This document shows, piece by piece, positions 1-9,140 of a stretch of 64,000 bases of DNA (its first letter is position 1; each line of letters begins with the position of its first letter). The DNA is taken from positions 930,001 to 994,000 of the forward strand of contig NZ_JACTAH010000001.1 in NCBI RefSeq assembly GCF_014489115.1, written 5' to 3'. A program made the position numbers and the translations under genes. Below the pieces are notes generated by a model, which saw only the letters and a program-made list of their open reading frames with translations, searched no databases and was not told the DNA's origin. The DNA is from Thauera sedimentorum. GTDB taxonomy: Bacteria > Pseudomonadota > Gammaproteobacteria > Burkholderiales > Rhodocyclaceae.

Positions 1-1
1 G

Positions 2-1786
2 GCCGCGGTGTATGCCCCGGTGGCCTTCATGAGCGGGCGCACCGGCAAGCTGTTCACCGAATTCGCGCTCACGCTGGCCGGCGCGGTGCTGGTGTCCGGC
101 TTCGTCGCGCTGACCCTGTCGCCGATGATGTGCTCGAAGATGCTGCGCCACGAGCCCAGGCACGGCCGGCTCTACAACGCCATCGAGCGCTTCCTCGAAG
201 GCCTCACCGCCGGCTACCGCGCGACCCTGGTGCGCGCCCTGCGCGTGCGCTGGCTGGTGATGCTGGCTTTCGCGCTGGTGGCCGGCAGCGCGGTGGTGCT
301 GCTCGGCCAACTCAAGCAGGAACTCGCCCCGATCGAGGACCGCGGCCGGGTCATCGGCCTGTTCTCGGGGCCGGAAGGCGCCACCGTGGACTACATGGCG
401 CGCTACGCCGAGCAGATCGAACGCATTTACGCGAAGACCGCGGACGTGGACCGCTACATGGTGATCAGCGGCAACCCCACGGTGTCGCAGGGCATCTCCT
501 TCGTCGGTTTCACCGACTGGGACGAGCGCACGCGCAGCGCCACGCAGATCGCCACCGAACTGCGCCCGCAGATGAACGACATTCCCGGGGTGCGCGCCTT
601 CCCCAGCCTGCCGGCGGCCTTCGGCCAGAGTTCGCGTTCGCGCCCGGTGACCTTCGTGGTGATCGCCTCGGCCTCCTACGAGGAACTGGCGCACTACACC
701 GACCTGATCGTGGACGAGATCGCCGACCATCCGGGCTTCATCTCCCCGGAGAGCGACCTCAAGCTCACCCAGCCGGAGCTCGCGGTGGAGGTCGACCGCG
801 ACCGCGCAGCCGACCTGGGGGTGTCCGTGGAAGTCATCGGCCGCACGCTGGAGACCATGCTCGGCGGCCGCCAGGTGACGCGCTACAAGCGCGAGGCCGA
901 ACAATACGACGTGCTGGTGCAGGTGGAGCCCACCAGCCGGGTGAATCCGGCCGACATCCGCGACCTCTACGTGCGCGCGCGCGGCGGTGAGATGGTGCCG
1001 CTGGCCAGCGTGGTCAAGGTGCGCGAGACGGTGAGCCCGCGCGAGCTGAACCACTTCGCCCAGCGCCGTGCGGTGAAGATCAGCGCCAACCTGGCACCGG
1101 ACTACTCGCTGGGCGAGGCCCTGGCGCACCTCGAGCAAGTGGCCGGCCGCATCCTGCCGGCCGGCTATGCGATCGACTACGACGGCCAGTCGCGCGAGTT
1201 CCGCACCAGTTCGGCCAGCCTCGCAATCACCTTCCTGCTCGCCCTGGCCTTCATCTACCTGGTGCTGGCGGCGCAGTTCGAGAGCTTCCGCGACCCGCTG
1301 ATCATCATGCTTACCGTGCCGCTGTCGATGGCCGGCGCGCTCGGTGCGCTCTACCTGACCGGCGGCACGCTCAACGTCTACAGCCAGATCGGCCTGATCA
1401 CCCTGGTCGGGCTGATCACCAAGCACGGCATCCTGATCGTCGAGTTCGCCAACCAGCTGCGCGACGCCGGGGAGCAACTGTTCGACGCGGTGATCGAAGC
1501 CTCCGTGCTGCGCCTGCGTCCCATCCTGATGACTACCGGGGCGATGGTGCTGGGCGCGGTGCCGCTGGCGCTGGCCACCGGGGCAGGCGCGGAGAGCCGT
1601 CAGCAGATCGGCTGGGTGATCGTCGGCGGGCTGCTGCTCGGCACCTTCTTCACCCTGTTCGTCGTGCCGACGGTTTATACTTTGCTTGCACGCCGCGAAC
1701 GCAACCCGCTCGCCGCGGCGTCCGACCACTCAGCCGCGCCGCTTTCGACCGGAAAGCCGGATCTTGCGGCAGACAGGAGGGGATGA
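2..1786 (+). CDS. RND efflux transporter permease subunit (3' part, start lies before the window)
   Basis: Inner-membrane pump of the HAE1/AcrB type that exports drugs or other hydrophobic compounds by proton antiport with a periplasmic adaptor and an outer-membrane channel. About 594 codons are visible, the C-terminal 55-60% of a family normally about 1030 residues; the frame is open to the first base. Visible are the TM4-TM6 region (TLSPMMCSKML), the second periplasmic porter half, and TM7-TM12 with AQFESFRDPLIIM, GLITLVGLITKHGILIVEF (containing the conserved TM10 Lys of the proton relay) and the AGAESRQQIGWVIVGG loop. The C-terminal tail is a short Ala/Arg-rich extension. Its stop overlaps the start region of the next small gene. 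The substrate cannot be told from the sequence. Confidence 0.9.
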   Translation, partial: AAVYAPVAFMSGRTGKLFTEFALTLAGAVLVSGFVALTLSPMMCSKMLRHEPRHGRLYNAIERFLEGLTAGYRATLVRALRVRWLVMLAFALVAGSAVVLLGQLKQELAPIEDRGRVIGLFSGPEGATVDYMARYAEQIERIYAKTADVDRYMVISGNPTVSQGISFVGFTDWDERTRSATQIATELRPQMNDIPGVRAFPSLPAAFGQSSRSRPVTFVVIASASYEELAHYTDLIVDEIADHPGFISPESDLKLTQPELAVEVDRDRAADLGVSVEVIGRTLETMLGGRQVTRYKREAEQYDVLVQVEPTSRVNPADIRDLYVRARGGEMVPLASVVKVRETVSPRELNHFAQRRAVKISANLAPDYSLGEALAHLEQVAGRILPAGYAIDYDGQSREFRTSSASLAITFLLALAFIYLVLAAQFESFRDPLIIMLTVPLSMAGALGALYLTGGTLNVYSQIGLITLVGLITKHGILIVEFANQLRDAGEQLFDAVIEASVLRLRPILMTTGAMVLGAVPLALATGAGAESRQQIGWVIVGGLLLGTFFTLFVVPTVYTLLARRERNPLAAASDHSAAPLSTGKPDLAADRRG

Positions 1787-2271
1787 TGGATACCTCGATC
1801 ACGCTCGCCAACGCCAGCACTGCACCGCTGCAGACCACGCGGCCCCTGCCGCCGCGCGGCGAGGAGCGCGAGGCGACGCCGGGGGCGCCTGCCGCCGCAC
1901 CCGAGAGCACCCAGGTCAATATCAGCGCCGAAGCGCGTGCCGCCGAACAGGCTGCCCGCAGCGCAGGCGTGCCGCCCGCAGCGGCGCCGGTGGCGCAGGC
2001 AGCCAGCGCCGACCCGGTGCAGGCATCGTCGGCCACGCAGCGCGCGGAGGCAACGCCGTCGGCCACCGCCCGGCCTGCGGCGGCCGCGGAATCGGCCAAC
2101 GCCGCGCGTGCGGTCGGCGCACCGGCCGAAAGTCCGGCCGGTGGCAGCGCGCCCGCCGGGCAGCCGGATGCCCCGACGACGGCCGCCAGCCCCGCGGCCC
2201 AGCTCTACCTCGATAACGCAGGCCGCCCGGAGACCCAGCCGACACCGTCGGCGGTGCGCACCTCCGCCTGA
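1786..2271 (+). CDS. Ala/Pro-rich low-complexity hypothetical protein
   Basis: A 161-residue protein of no recognised domain, made almost entirely of Ala, Pro, Ser, Thr, Glu and Arg, with no signal peptide or membrane segment. The only distinct patch is VNISAEARAAEQ near residues 46-57. An AGGAGG ribosome site at 1775-1780 supports the ATG at 1786 (spacing 5); an ATG three bases upstream is too close to it. The TGA of the pump gene overlaps this start, so translation is probably coupled, and a strong terminator follows about 55 bases after the stop. Low-complexity composition means the frame could be over-called, but the ribosome site and terminator argue for a real gene. Confidence 0.6.
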   Translation: MDTSITLANASTAPLQTTRPLPPRGEEREATPGAPAAAPESTQVNISAEARAAEQAARSAGVPPAAAPVAQAASADPVQASSATQRAEATPSATARPAAAAESANAARAVGAPAESPAGGSAPAGQPDAPTTAASPAAQLYLDNAGRPETQPTPSAVRTSA

Positions 2272-2326
2272 TCCAGGCGGGACGAACCGGCAGGACGCCG
2301 GACGCCCGCTTCCCGTACATGTGCCG

Positions 2327-2355
2327 CCGGCCGGAGTCTTCCGGCCGGTTTTTTT
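2327..2355 (+). terminator. Rho-independent terminator after the RND operon
   Basis: Perfect stem CCGGCCGG (2327-2334) with CCGGCCGG (2341-2348), loop AGTCTT, followed directly by a run of seven T. It closes the efflux pump transcription unit. Confidence 0.9.
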
Positions 2356-2392
2356 CTTGTTCCCCGCCCGTCTGCAGACGCACTCCGCGATC

Positions 2393-3721
2393 GTGTCCGA
2401 TCCCTTGCCCCACGCCTTGTCCCGCCCGCGCGCCGCCGGTGCCGCCTGGGCGATGTGCGCGATGATCCTGCTGGCGCTGCTGTACGGCGCCCGCGCCTTG
2501 CCGGCCTGGCCGGCCGGCATCGCCGCGTGGACGGCCGGCGTGCTGCTGTGGCCGCGCCTGGACCGGCGGCAGAAGCGCTTCGCCATGGGGCTTTCCGCGC
2601 TCGGCGGGCTGGCGCTGGCCGGGGCGGTGTGGCAGGGGCTGGCGCCGGAGTGGTCGCGCCTGCTCACCCAGAACACCGCGCTGCTCGGCATGCTGGGCGC
2701 GGTCAGCTTCCTGCAGCTGGTCGGCCTCGGGGTGGGGGCGGACGACCTGCCGCGCGGCGCGAAGGCGCGCTGGCTCACGCTCGGCGGCGTGCATCTGTTC
2801 GGCGCGGTGATCAACATGTCGGCCATCTTCATCATGGCCGAGCGCATCTCCGCCGGTGGACGCCTGAGTCCGCGGCAGGCGGCGGTGCTGGCGCGCGGCT
2901 TCCTGGCGGCGGCGCTGTGGTCGCCCTTCTTCGCGGCGATGGCGGTGGCGCTCACCTATGCGCCCGGCGCGCGGGTGGGCGAGGTGGTGCTGGCCGGGCT
3001 GCCGCTGGCGCTGGGCGTGCTGTGGCTGGCCGGTCGCATGCCGGTGCGGCGCGACCCGGCGGCCGAAGCGGAGGCCGCCTTCATAGGCTTCCCGATGCGT
3101 CTCGGCGCGCTGTGGCTGCCGGTGGTGCTCAGCGTGGCGGTCATCGTCGGCCACGCCTGGCTGCCGGGCTGGAGTTCGCTGGGCATCATCAGCGCGGCGG
3201 CGCTGGGCCTGGCGCTGCTGGCGGCGCTGGCGGCCAATGGCCTGCGCGACGGCGCCGGGCGCGTGCTGCGCCACGCCGAGCACCGCCTGCCGGCGATGTC
3301 CGGCGAGATGCTGCTCTTCCTCTCCGCCGGGGTGTTCGCCACCGGCCTGCAGGCGCTGTTCGGGGCGCAGGCGGGCTGGATGCCGTTCTCGCACTTCGGT
3401 CCGCTGCAGGCGGCGCTGTTGCTGGCGGGCATGATGCTGCTCTCCGCGCTCGGCATCCACGCGGTGGTCAGCATCGTCATGGTCTCCGCCTGGCTCGCGC
3501 CCTTGTCGCCCGACCCCCTGCTGCTGGCGATGATCTTCCTGCAGTCCTGGGCCATCGGCCTGGCGGCCAATCCGATGGCCGGCGTCCACCTGTCGCTGCA
3601 GGGGCGCTTCGGCCTGTCGGCGCTCGCCCTCGCACGCGGCAACCTGCGCTACTGCATGGCGGCCTACGGGCTGTGCGTGCTGTGGCTGGCGGTGGTCGGC
3701 ACCTGGCGGGGGTTGTGGTGA
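2393..3721 (+). CDS. Polytopic membrane protein, possible ion-transporter-like
   Basis: A 442-residue integral membrane protein with about 10-12 hydrophobic segments across the whole length and almost no soluble domain. The repeated architecture, with a central charged loop near PVRRDPAAEAEAAF and a second half containing SGEMLLFLSAGVFATG and NPMAGVHLSLQGR, is reminiscent of ion-transporter (ArsB/NhaD-like) superfamily proteins; I do not recognise a specific family. The GTG at 2393 is chosen because it gives a short polar N-terminus before TM1; an ATG at 2453 falls inside TM1. It follows a terminator, so it is transcribed separately, and it ends one base before the convergent DUF1415 gene. 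Function unknown. Confidence 0.7.
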   Translation: MSDPLPHALSRPRAAGAAWAMCAMILLALLYGARALPAWPAGIAAWTAGVLLWPRLDRRQKRFAMGLSALGGLALAGAVWQGLAPEWSRLLTQNTALLGMLGAVSFLQLVGLGVGADDLPRGAKARWLTLGGVHLFGAVINMSAIFIMAERISAGGRLSPRQAAVLARGFLAAALWSPFFAAMAVALTYAPGARVGEVVLAGLPLALGVLWLAGRMPVRRDPAAEAEAAFIGFPMRLGALWLPVVLSVAVIVGHAWLPGWSSLGIISAAALGLALLAALAANGLRDGAGRVLRHAEHRLPAMSGEMLLFLSAGVFATGLQALFGAQAGWMPFSHFGPLQAALLLAGMMLLSALGIHAVVSIVMVSAWLAPLSPDPLLLAMIFLQSWAIGLAANPMAGVHLSLQGRFGLSALALARGNLRYCMAAYGLCVLWLAVVGTWRGLW

Positions 3722-3722
3722 G

Positions 3723-4277
3723 TCAGCCGCCGAAGAGGTAGGGGAACAGGCGGCGGCGTTCTTCCGGGCTGAGCGCCTCGACCCGCGCGATGTTGCGCTC
3801 GGGGATGCCTTCCACGTCCGGGTGGCTGGACAGCGCACGGTCGATGCTCGCTTCGCGGATCAGGTGAAACACCGGCCAGGGCGAGCGGTTGGTGAGGTTG
3901 CCGGGGTCGTCCGGGTCGGTGTCGGCGAACTGGTAGTCGGGGTGGAAGCTCGCCACCTGGTAGTCGCCTTCCCAGCCGAACTCGCGCAGCCAGACGTCGA
4001 CCAGATCGAAGAAGGCGTTGTACTGCTCGAAATCGTCGAGCATGTGCGGGGTGACCAGCAGGGTGGTCTCGATCTCGCTCTCCTCGCTGGCGTCGAGCAG
4101 GCTCATCTCGTCCTGCAGCGCCTCGAGCAGGCTCTCCTCGTCGGCGGCTTCGCTGACCGCGATGCGGATGCGGCCGAGCTTGTTGGGCTGGTGGGCGAAG
4201 GGGCACAGATTGAGCCCGATCACCACCTCTTCCAGCCAGCGGCGTACCTCTTGTTGGATCTCGGCGTTGTCGTCCAT
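3723..4277 (-). CDS. DUF1415 family protein
   Basis: A 184-residue soluble protein recognised as DUF1415 by its N-terminal pattern VRRWLEEVVIGLNLCPFA, followed by a middle segment with LLVTPHMLDDF and YNAFFDLVD and a C-terminal SPWPVFHLIREASIDRA plus ERNIARVEAL block. Family members are about this long and have no established biochemical role. The gene lies directly downstream of miaA on the same strand with a 14-base gap, so the two are probably co-transcribed. It converges on the membrane-protein gene with essentially no spacer. Confidence 0.85.
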   Translation of the reverse strand: MDDNAEIQQEVRRWLEEVVIGLNLCPFAHQPNKLGRIRIAVSEAADEESLLEALQDEMSLLDASEESEIETTLLVTPHMLDDFEQYNAFFDLVDVWLREFGWEGDYQVASFHPDYQFADTDPDDPGNLTNRSPWPVFHLIREASIDRALSSHPDVEGIPERNIARVEALSPEERRRLFPYLFGG

Positions 4278-4291
4278 GGCGTGTAGTCCTT

Positions 4292-5248
4292 TCAGTTCGG
4301 TTCGAGAAGGCGGCGGGCGGTGGCGAGCACCGTGCCGGCGAGGTTCGGGGCGAGGCAGTCGATCTCCACCAGTTCCGGCCAGGTTTCGCGGAACTGGCGC
4401 TGCCAGGTGAGCTGACGCTTGGCGAGCTGCCGGGTGGCGGCGATGCCCTTGAAGCGCAGGGTGTCGAGGTCGTACTGGCCGTCGAGGTGCTCCCAGGCCT
4501 GGCGATAGCCCACGCAGCGCATCGACGGCATGCCGAGGTCCAGCCGGTACTTGGCGCGCAGGCGGCGCACTTCGTCGAGCAGGCCGGCGGCGAGCATGGC
4601 GTCGAAGCGTTGCGCGATGCGCGCGTGCAGCACGCTGCGGTCCGAGGGCGCGAGCGCGATCGGCAGCAGGCGCCAGGGAGGGGTGGCCATCTCGCGGCGC
4701 GCGTAGCTGTCGGCCAGCGGGCGGCCGGTGAGGCGCACGATCTCCAGCGCGCGCTGGATGCGCTGCGCGTCGGTGGGTTCCAGGCGGGCGGCGGCGGCCG
4801 GGTCCAGGGCGGCCAGCTCGGCGTGCAGCGCCGGCCAGCCGCGTTCCAGGGCGGCGCGGTCGAGTTCGGCGCGCAGCGCGGCGTCGGCCGGCGGCAGGTC
4901 GGAGAGCCCCTCGCGCAGGGCCTTGAAATACAGCATGGTGCCGCCGGCGAGCAGTGGAATACGCCCGCGTGCGGCGATCTCGTCCATCACGCGCAGCGCA
5001 TCGGCACGGAAGCGTGCGGCCGAATAGGCCTCTTCCGGCGAGACGATGTCGATCAGGTGGTGCGGGCAGGCGGCCAGTTCTTCCGGCGTGGGCTTGGCGG
5101 TGCCGATGTCCATGTCGCGATAGACCAGCGCGGAATCCACGCTGACGATCTCCACCGGCAGCGCGGCGGCGAGCGCCAGCGCGCAGGCGGTCTTGCCGCT
5201 GGCGGTGGGGCCGAGCAGGAGCAGGGCGGGTGGATGGGGGGCGGACAC
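4292..5248 (-). CDS. miaA: tRNA dimethylallyltransferase MiaA
   Basis: Cytoplasmic enzyme that transfers a dimethylallyl group from DMAPP to N6 of adenosine 37 in tRNAs reading UNN codons. The 318-residue protein has the P-loop [12 protein letters not shown] at residues 9-20, the [16 protein letters not shown] motif, [11 protein letters not shown], the [13 protein letters not shown] segment, and the C-terminal [11 protein letters not shown] signature. Length matches the family. It is the first gene of a two-gene unit with the DUF1415 gene and is divergent from the DedA-type gene. mutL lies nearby on the same strand, a miaA/mutL neighbourhood common in proteobacteria, here split by two plus-strand genes. 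Confidence 0.97.
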   Translation of the reverse strand: MSAPHPPALLLLGPTASGKTACALALAAALPVEIVSVDSALVYRDMDIGTAKPTPEELAACPHHLIDIVSPEEAYSAARFRADALRVMDEIAARGRIPLLAGGTMLYFKALREGLSDLPPADAALRAELDRAALERGWPALHAELAALDPAAAARLEPTDAQRIQRALEIVRLTGRPLADSYARREMATPPWRLLPIALAPSDRSVLHARIAQRFDAMLAAGLLDEVRRLRAKYRLDLGMPSMRCVGYRQAWEHLDGQYDLDTLRFKGIAATRQLAKRQLTWQRQFRETWPELVEIDCLAPNLAGTVLATARRLLEPN

Positions 5249-5354
5249 GGGGCGTTACGAGAAGGGCTGCGTGCGGGGCGGCCATTATCCTTCATCGCGG
5301 GTATGATTGCGCCCCGGAATGGCCACTCCCCCTGCCAGGAAGGACGACAGTCGC

Positions 5355-5939
5355 GTGAAAATCTTCTCCCCGCTCTATGAACGCGCCATGCGCTGGGCGC
5401 GCCATCGCCACGCCCCCTGGTACCTGGGCGGGCTGAGCTTTGCCGAATCCTCCTTTTTCCCGATTCCGCCTGACGTGATGCTGGCGCCGATGAGCCTGGC
5501 GCAACCGGCGCGCGCCTGGTGGTTCGCGCTGCTCACCACGCTCGCGTCGGTGGCCGGCGGGCTGCTGGGCTACGCGATAGGGATGTTCGCCTTCGACCTC
5601 ATCGAGCCCGTGCTGCGCGGCAGCGCCTACTGGGAGAAGTACCAGGTGGCGCAGGAATGGTTCGGCCGCTGGGGCTTCTGGGCGGTATTCCTGGCGGGCT
5701 TCTCGCCGATTCCCTACAAGGTGTTCACGATTGCCGCCGGCGTGGCGGCGATGACGCTGGGCCCCTTCGTGCTGGCCTCGCTGATCGGTCGCGGCGCACG
5801 CTTCTTCCTGGTTGCCGGGCTGATGGCTTGGGGCGGGCCGCGCATGGAGGCGGCGCTGCGCCGCTCGGTGGACCTGATCGGCTGGGTCACCGTGGCGCTG
5901 GTGGTGCTGGTGGTCGCGGTGATGCAGTTGAGGGGCTGA
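5355..5939 (+). CDS. DedA/YqaA-type (VTT domain) membrane protein
   Basis: A 194-residue inner-membrane protein of the SNARE-associated/VTT (DedA) superfamily, YqaA subfamily. Visible signatures are GGLSFAESSFFPIPPDVML near the N-terminus, GGLLGYAIGM, and the F/Y-G-R-W...FSPIPYKVFTIAAGV segment that forms the re-entrant loop region. DedA proteins are implicated in membrane lipid homeostasis and undecaprenyl-phosphate recycling, but this subfamily's substrate is not known. GTG at 5355 is chosen because AGGAAGG lies at 5337-5343 and the protein then begins MKIFSPLYERAM as in relatives; an in-frame start at 5307 would add an unsupported tail. It is followed after two bases by the thioredoxin gene. 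Confidence 0.85.
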   Translation: MKIFSPLYERAMRWARHRHAPWYLGGLSFAESSFFPIPPDVMLAPMSLAQPARAWWFALLTTLASVAGGLLGYAIGMFAFDLIEPVLRGSAYWEKYQVAQEWFGRWGFWAVFLAGFSPIPYKVFTIAAGVAAMTLGPFVLASLIGRGARFFLVAGLMAWGGPRMEAALRRSVDLIGWVTVALVVLVVAVMQLRG

Positions 5940-5941
5940 AG

Positions 5942-6268
5942 ATGGGCTTCGTTGCGGATTTTTCGCCAACGTCGCCGACTCGGGACGAGGTGGATGCCTT
6001 GTCCGGCGCGGTGCTGCTGGAGTTCGGCACGCCCTGGTGCGGCCACTGCCGCGCGGCCCAGCCGCTGCTGGCTGCGGCATTGGCCGCGCATCCGGCGGTG
6101 CGTCACATCAAGGTCGAGGACGGCCCCGGCCGGCGGCTGGGGCGCAGCTTCCGGGTCAAGCTGTGGCCGACGCTGGTGTTCCTGCGCGACGGCGCAGTGC
6201 TCGCCGAACTGGTGCGCCCGGCCGACGAGGCGGCGATCAACGCCGCGCTGGCGCAGATCGACCAGTAG
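5942..6268 (+). CDS. Thioredoxin-family protein
   Basis: A 108-residue single-domain thioredoxin-fold protein with the redox motif WCGHC (Cys33, Cys36) and a cis-proline in LWPTLVF. No signal peptide, so cytoplasmic. CGHC resembles disulfide-isomerase or divergent thioredoxins rather than the WCGPC of housekeeping TrxA. It begins two bases after the DedA-type gene stop and is surely co-transcribed with it. Its stop TAG is the first part of a REP-like palindrome. Exact partner unknown; a thiol-disulfide exchange role is inferred from the active site. Confidence 0.9.
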   Translation: MGFVADFSPTSPTRDEVDALSGAVLLEFGTPWCGHCRAAQPLLAAALAAHPAVRHIKVEDGPGRRLGRSFRVKLWPTLVFLRDGAVLAELVRPADEAAINAALAQIDQ

Positions 6269-6335
6269 GAGCGGGCTTGCCCGCGATGCGGCCGGTGGGA
6301 TGACGGCAGCCGCATCGCGGGCAAGCCCGCTCCTG
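6267..6335. repeat. REP-like inverted pair
   Basis: Two oppositely oriented copies of a GC-rich unit with core GGAGCGGGCTTGCCCGC (first copy 6267-6292, second 6308-6335), each itself a hairpin, separated by a short spacer. The same unit recurs as an inverted pair at 52486-52565 and in degenerate form at 6370-6394 and 50420-50446. It resembles the extragenic palindromes (REP/BIME) of Pseudomonas. No REP-associated transposase gene is in this window. Confidence 0.8.
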
Positions 6336-6369
6336 CACGCGAAAAATCGGCCGCGCGGTTCGTCCCCGG

Positions 6370-6394
6370 TGGGAGCGGCCAACGCCGCTCCTAC
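6370..6394. repeat. Degenerate REP-like hairpin between convergent genes
   Basis: GGGAGCGGC-CAAC-GCCGCTCCTAC forms a short hairpin overlapping the 3' end of mutL. It shares the GGAGCGG edge of the REP-like unit but has lost the central GCTTGCCC. With the neighbouring pair it may act as a bidirectional terminator for the thioredoxin gene and mutL; no T-run is present. Confidence 0.55.
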
Positions 6395-8214
6395 TGGCCG
6401 CGCATGAAGAAGCGGTCGAGCTCCTGCATGCTGAGCTGGGTCCAGGTGGGGCGGCCGTGGTTGCACTGGTCGGCGCGTTCGGTGGCTTCCATCTCGCGCA
6501 GCAGCGCGTTCATCTCAGGCACCGTGAGCTGGCGGTTGGCGCGCACCGCGCCGTGGCAGGCCATGGTGGCGAGCAGTTCGTTGCGCCGCGCGGTGATGAC
6601 CTCGGTGGCCGGAAACTCGCGCAGTTCCTCCAGCAGCTTGCGCACCAGCTCCGCCACCGGCGCATTGGCGAGCAGGGCGGGCACGCTGCGTACCGCAAGC
6701 TCCTGCGGGCCGGCTGGGGCGATCTCGAAGCCCATGCGGCTCAGCACCTCTTCATGTTCCTCGGCCGCGGCCATGTCGCGTGCGCTGACCCCGAACACCG
6801 CCGGAATCAGCAGGCGCTGCACCGAGGGGCGGCCGTCGATCACGGTCTTCAGCTTCTCGTAGAGGATGCGCTCGTGAGCGGCGTGCATGTCCACCAGCAC
6901 CAGGCCGTGCTCGTTCTGCGCCAGCACGTAGATGCCGTGCAGCTGGGCGAGCGCGTAGCCGAGCGGCGGTGCATGTTCGGTGCTCGGTAGCGGACGCGGC
7001 GCGAGGGCCTGCGCCGGCGCGGGGATGGCGCCGGCCCCGGGCGCGCTGCCGCCTGCCGCCGGGCGCACGCCGCCGACGAAGTCGTAGTAGGCGCGGCTGG
7101 CCGATTCCATCGCCAGCTGGCCCTGTACCGGCGGCGCCGAGGGGTAGGGCGCGCGCGGCGTGGCGGCTGCAGGCGCGGGCGTTGCCGCGGTGGGGGTTGC
7201 CGGTTCGGCGACGGCCTCCCGCCCGGCGAGCGCGGCGCCCGATTCGGCCAGTGCGCGGGTCAGCGCGTGGAAGACGAACTGGTGCACCGCGCGCGAGTCG
7301 CGGAAGCGCACCTCGATCTTGGCCGGATGCACGTTCACGTCTACGCCGGCCGGGTCCAGGGTGAGGAACAGCACGTAAGCCGGATGGCGCGCGCCGTGCA
7401 GGATGTCGGCGTAGGCCTGGCGCACCGCGTGGGTGAGCAGCTTGTCGCGCACGAAGCGGCCATTGACGAAGAAGTACTGCGCGTCGCGGCTGGCGCGCGA
7501 GTAGGCGGGCAGTGAGGCCAGGCCGGTGAGGCGCAGTACGCCGGATTCGGCCTCCACCTCGCGTGCGTGGGCGACGAAATCGTCACCCATCAACGCCGCC
7601 ACGCGGGCGAGCGGGGTGGCCACCGGCAGGCGGTGCGAGACCCGGCCGTTGTGCGCGAGCTGCAGCGCGATGTCGGGGCGGGCCAGCGCCACGCGGCGGA
7701 ACATCTCGTCGCAGTGGGCGAACTCGGTGCCTTCGCTCTTGAGAAATTTCCGTCGCGCCGGGGTGTTGTAGTAGAGGTCGGCCACGTCCACCACGGTGCC
7801 GTGGTTGAGCGCGGCCGGGGCCAGGCTGCGGTCGTCGCCATCTATCCGCCAGGCGTGCGCGGCGCCCGTCGCGCGGCTGGTGATGCTGGTGCGCGCCACC
7901 GCGGCGATCGCCGCCAGCGCCTCGCCGCGAAAACCCATGGTGCCCACGCGCTCCAGGTCGTCGAGGCTGGCGATCTTGCTGGTGGCGTGGCGTTCCAGCG
8001 CCAGCGCGAGATCCTCGCGCTCGATGCCGCAGCCGTCGTCGGCCACCCGGATGCGGCGCACGCCGCCCTGTTCGAGTTGCACCTCGATGGCGCGCGAACC
8101 GGCATCCACCGCGTTTTCCAGCACTTCCTTGAGCACCGAGGCGGGCCGTTCGACCACCTCGCCGGCGGCGATCTGGTTGACCAGCAGGTCGGGCAGGCGG
8201 TGGATCACGGACAT
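6391..8214 (-). CDS. mutL: DNA mismatch repair protein MutL
   Basis: Couples mismatch recognition by MutS to strand incision. The 607-residue protein has the N-terminal GHKL ATPase: IAAGEVVERPASVLKE, DNAVDAG-type motif (ENAVDAGS), DDGCGI, and GFRGEALAAIA, then a Pro/Ala-rich linker around residues 330-400, then the C-terminal dimerisation domain. That domain contains DMHAAHERILYE, fitting the metal-binding endonuclease motif D-x-H-A-x2-E-x4-E, together with ACHGAVRANR and CNHGRP. This suggests an endonuclease-active MutL of the MutH-independent type rather than the E. coli type. Minus strand, with a TATAAT-like sequence at 8245-8250 upstream. Confidence 0.97.
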   Translation of the reverse strand: MSVIHRLPDLLVNQIAAGEVVERPASVLKEVLENAVDAGSRAIEVQLEQGGVRRIRVADDGCGIEREDLALALERHATSKIASLDDLERVGTMGFRGEALAAIAAVARTSITSRATGAAHAWRIDGDDRSLAPAALNHGTVVDVADLYYNTPARRKFLKSEGTEFAHCDEMFRRVALARPDIALQLAHNGRVSHRLPVATPLARVAALMGDDFVAHAREVEAESGVLRLTGLASLPAYSRASRDAQYFFVNGRFVRDKLLTHAVRQAYADILHGARHPAYVLFLTLDPAGVDVNVHPAKIEVRFRDSRAVHQFVFHALTRALAESGAALAGREAVAEPATPTAATPAPAAATPRAPYPSAPPVQGQLAMESASRAYYDFVGGVRPAAGGSAPGAGAIPAPAQALAPRPLPSTEHAPPLGYALAQLHGIYVLAQNEHGLVLVDMHAAHERILYEKLKTVIDGRPSVQRLLIPAVFGVSARDMAAAEEHEEVLSRMGFEIAPAGPQELAVRSVPALLANAPVAELVRKLLEELREFPATEVITARRNELLATMACHGAVRANRQLTVPEMNALLREMEATERADQCNHGRPTWTQLSMQELDRFFMRGQ

Positions 8215-8363
8215 GGCGGGAGGCGCATCGACGGAAAGGGGCGGATTATACGCCGCGCCGCAGGGGCACCCCGGGCGTGCGGCAGGGCGTAATGCACGCC
8301 GTGCCGCGGATGCGTTCCGGTATCATGTGCGGCGCAAACATTTTGGTGCAATAGGCCTTGCGC

Positions 8364-9110
8364 ATGTCCTTGCCTCGCACGTTGCCATTCTCCCGTCGCC
8401 TCGCAGGCATGCGCCTGGGCGTTCTGGCGGTGGGCGCCGCGCTGCTCGCCGGCTGTTCCTCGCCGGGCACCGCCCCGCGCGATGCGCGCCTGCCGTCCTT
8501 TGCCCCCCAGCACCTGATCAAGACCGATGTCGACCGTTTTGCCGAGGCGAACCAGCAGCGCGTATTCGCCAGCCTGCGCCGGCTCGCCGAGAAGCTCTAC
8601 AAGCGCAATCCGCGCGAGTGGCGCAAGAGCGGGGCGGCAGGGCCGGATGAGGCGGTCGCGCGCATCTTCGCGCGCAACCACGGCTGGCGGCTGGAGGAAC
8701 TGGGCTACCGCCGCGACATCGACGCGCTGCAGATCGCCTTTCATGCCGACTACCGCGGCGACAGGGTGGCGGCCTTCATCGTCGGGCTGGCCAGCATGGT
8801 GCAGACCGCCTTCGGCGACAGGGTCGAGTTCTATCTTCTTGATGAACTAAACGCGCAGCGCATCTACAATGCGGCCCGCAACGTCGAGATCGCGGCCTGG
8901 AAGCTGGCCAGCGCGCGCGACGGGAACGGCGAACCGCTGCTGCTCTCCAACGAGATCGGCGAGGTCACCAATCTCAGCTTCGAGCGCGAGTTCGGCCGCA
9001 TCATCGGCCATCTGGAAGTGCTCTCCGACGTTGTTGAGGAAAAGACCGAACGTACGGTCACCCGGGTGGTCCAGAACATGGCCACTGCCGTCTTCCTGCC
9101 CGTGCACTGA
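8364..9110 (+). CDS. Putative lipoprotein, unknown function
   Basis: A 248-residue exported lipoprotein: hydrophobic segment RLGVLAVGAALLAGC with lipobox Cys31, then a mature region rich in Arg and acidic residues without a domain I can name. Recognisable patches are EKLYKRNPREWRKSG, LASMVQTAFGDRVEFYLLDELN and a C-terminal EKTERTVTRVVQNM. Helical and probably anchored to the inner face of the outer membrane or the periplasmic leaflet. ATG 8364 is used; ATG 8409 would start just before the hydrophobic core and is possible. It is divergent from mutL and 30 bases upstream of purN. No function is inferred. Confidence 0.8.
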   Translation: MSLPRTLPFSRRLAGMRLGVLAVGAALLAGCSSPGTAPRDARLPSFAPQHLIKTDVDRFAEANQQRVFASLRRLAEKLYKRNPREWRKSGAAGPDEAVARIFARNHGWRLEELGYRRDIDALQIAFHADYRGDRVAAFIVGLASMVQTAFGDRVEFYLLDELNAQRIYNAARNVEIAAWKLASARDGNGEPLLLSNEIGEVTNLSFEREFGRIIGHLEVLSDVVEEKTERTVTRVVQNMATAVFLPVH

Positions 9111-9140
9111 GCCTGTGCGGGCGCATTCCCTCACAGGATC

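Noticed and set aside
1922..3838. 638-codon minus-strand frame across 1.9-3.8 kb
   Set aside because: Arg/Gln/Pro-rich shadow that crosses a clear terminator and a membrane-protein gene.
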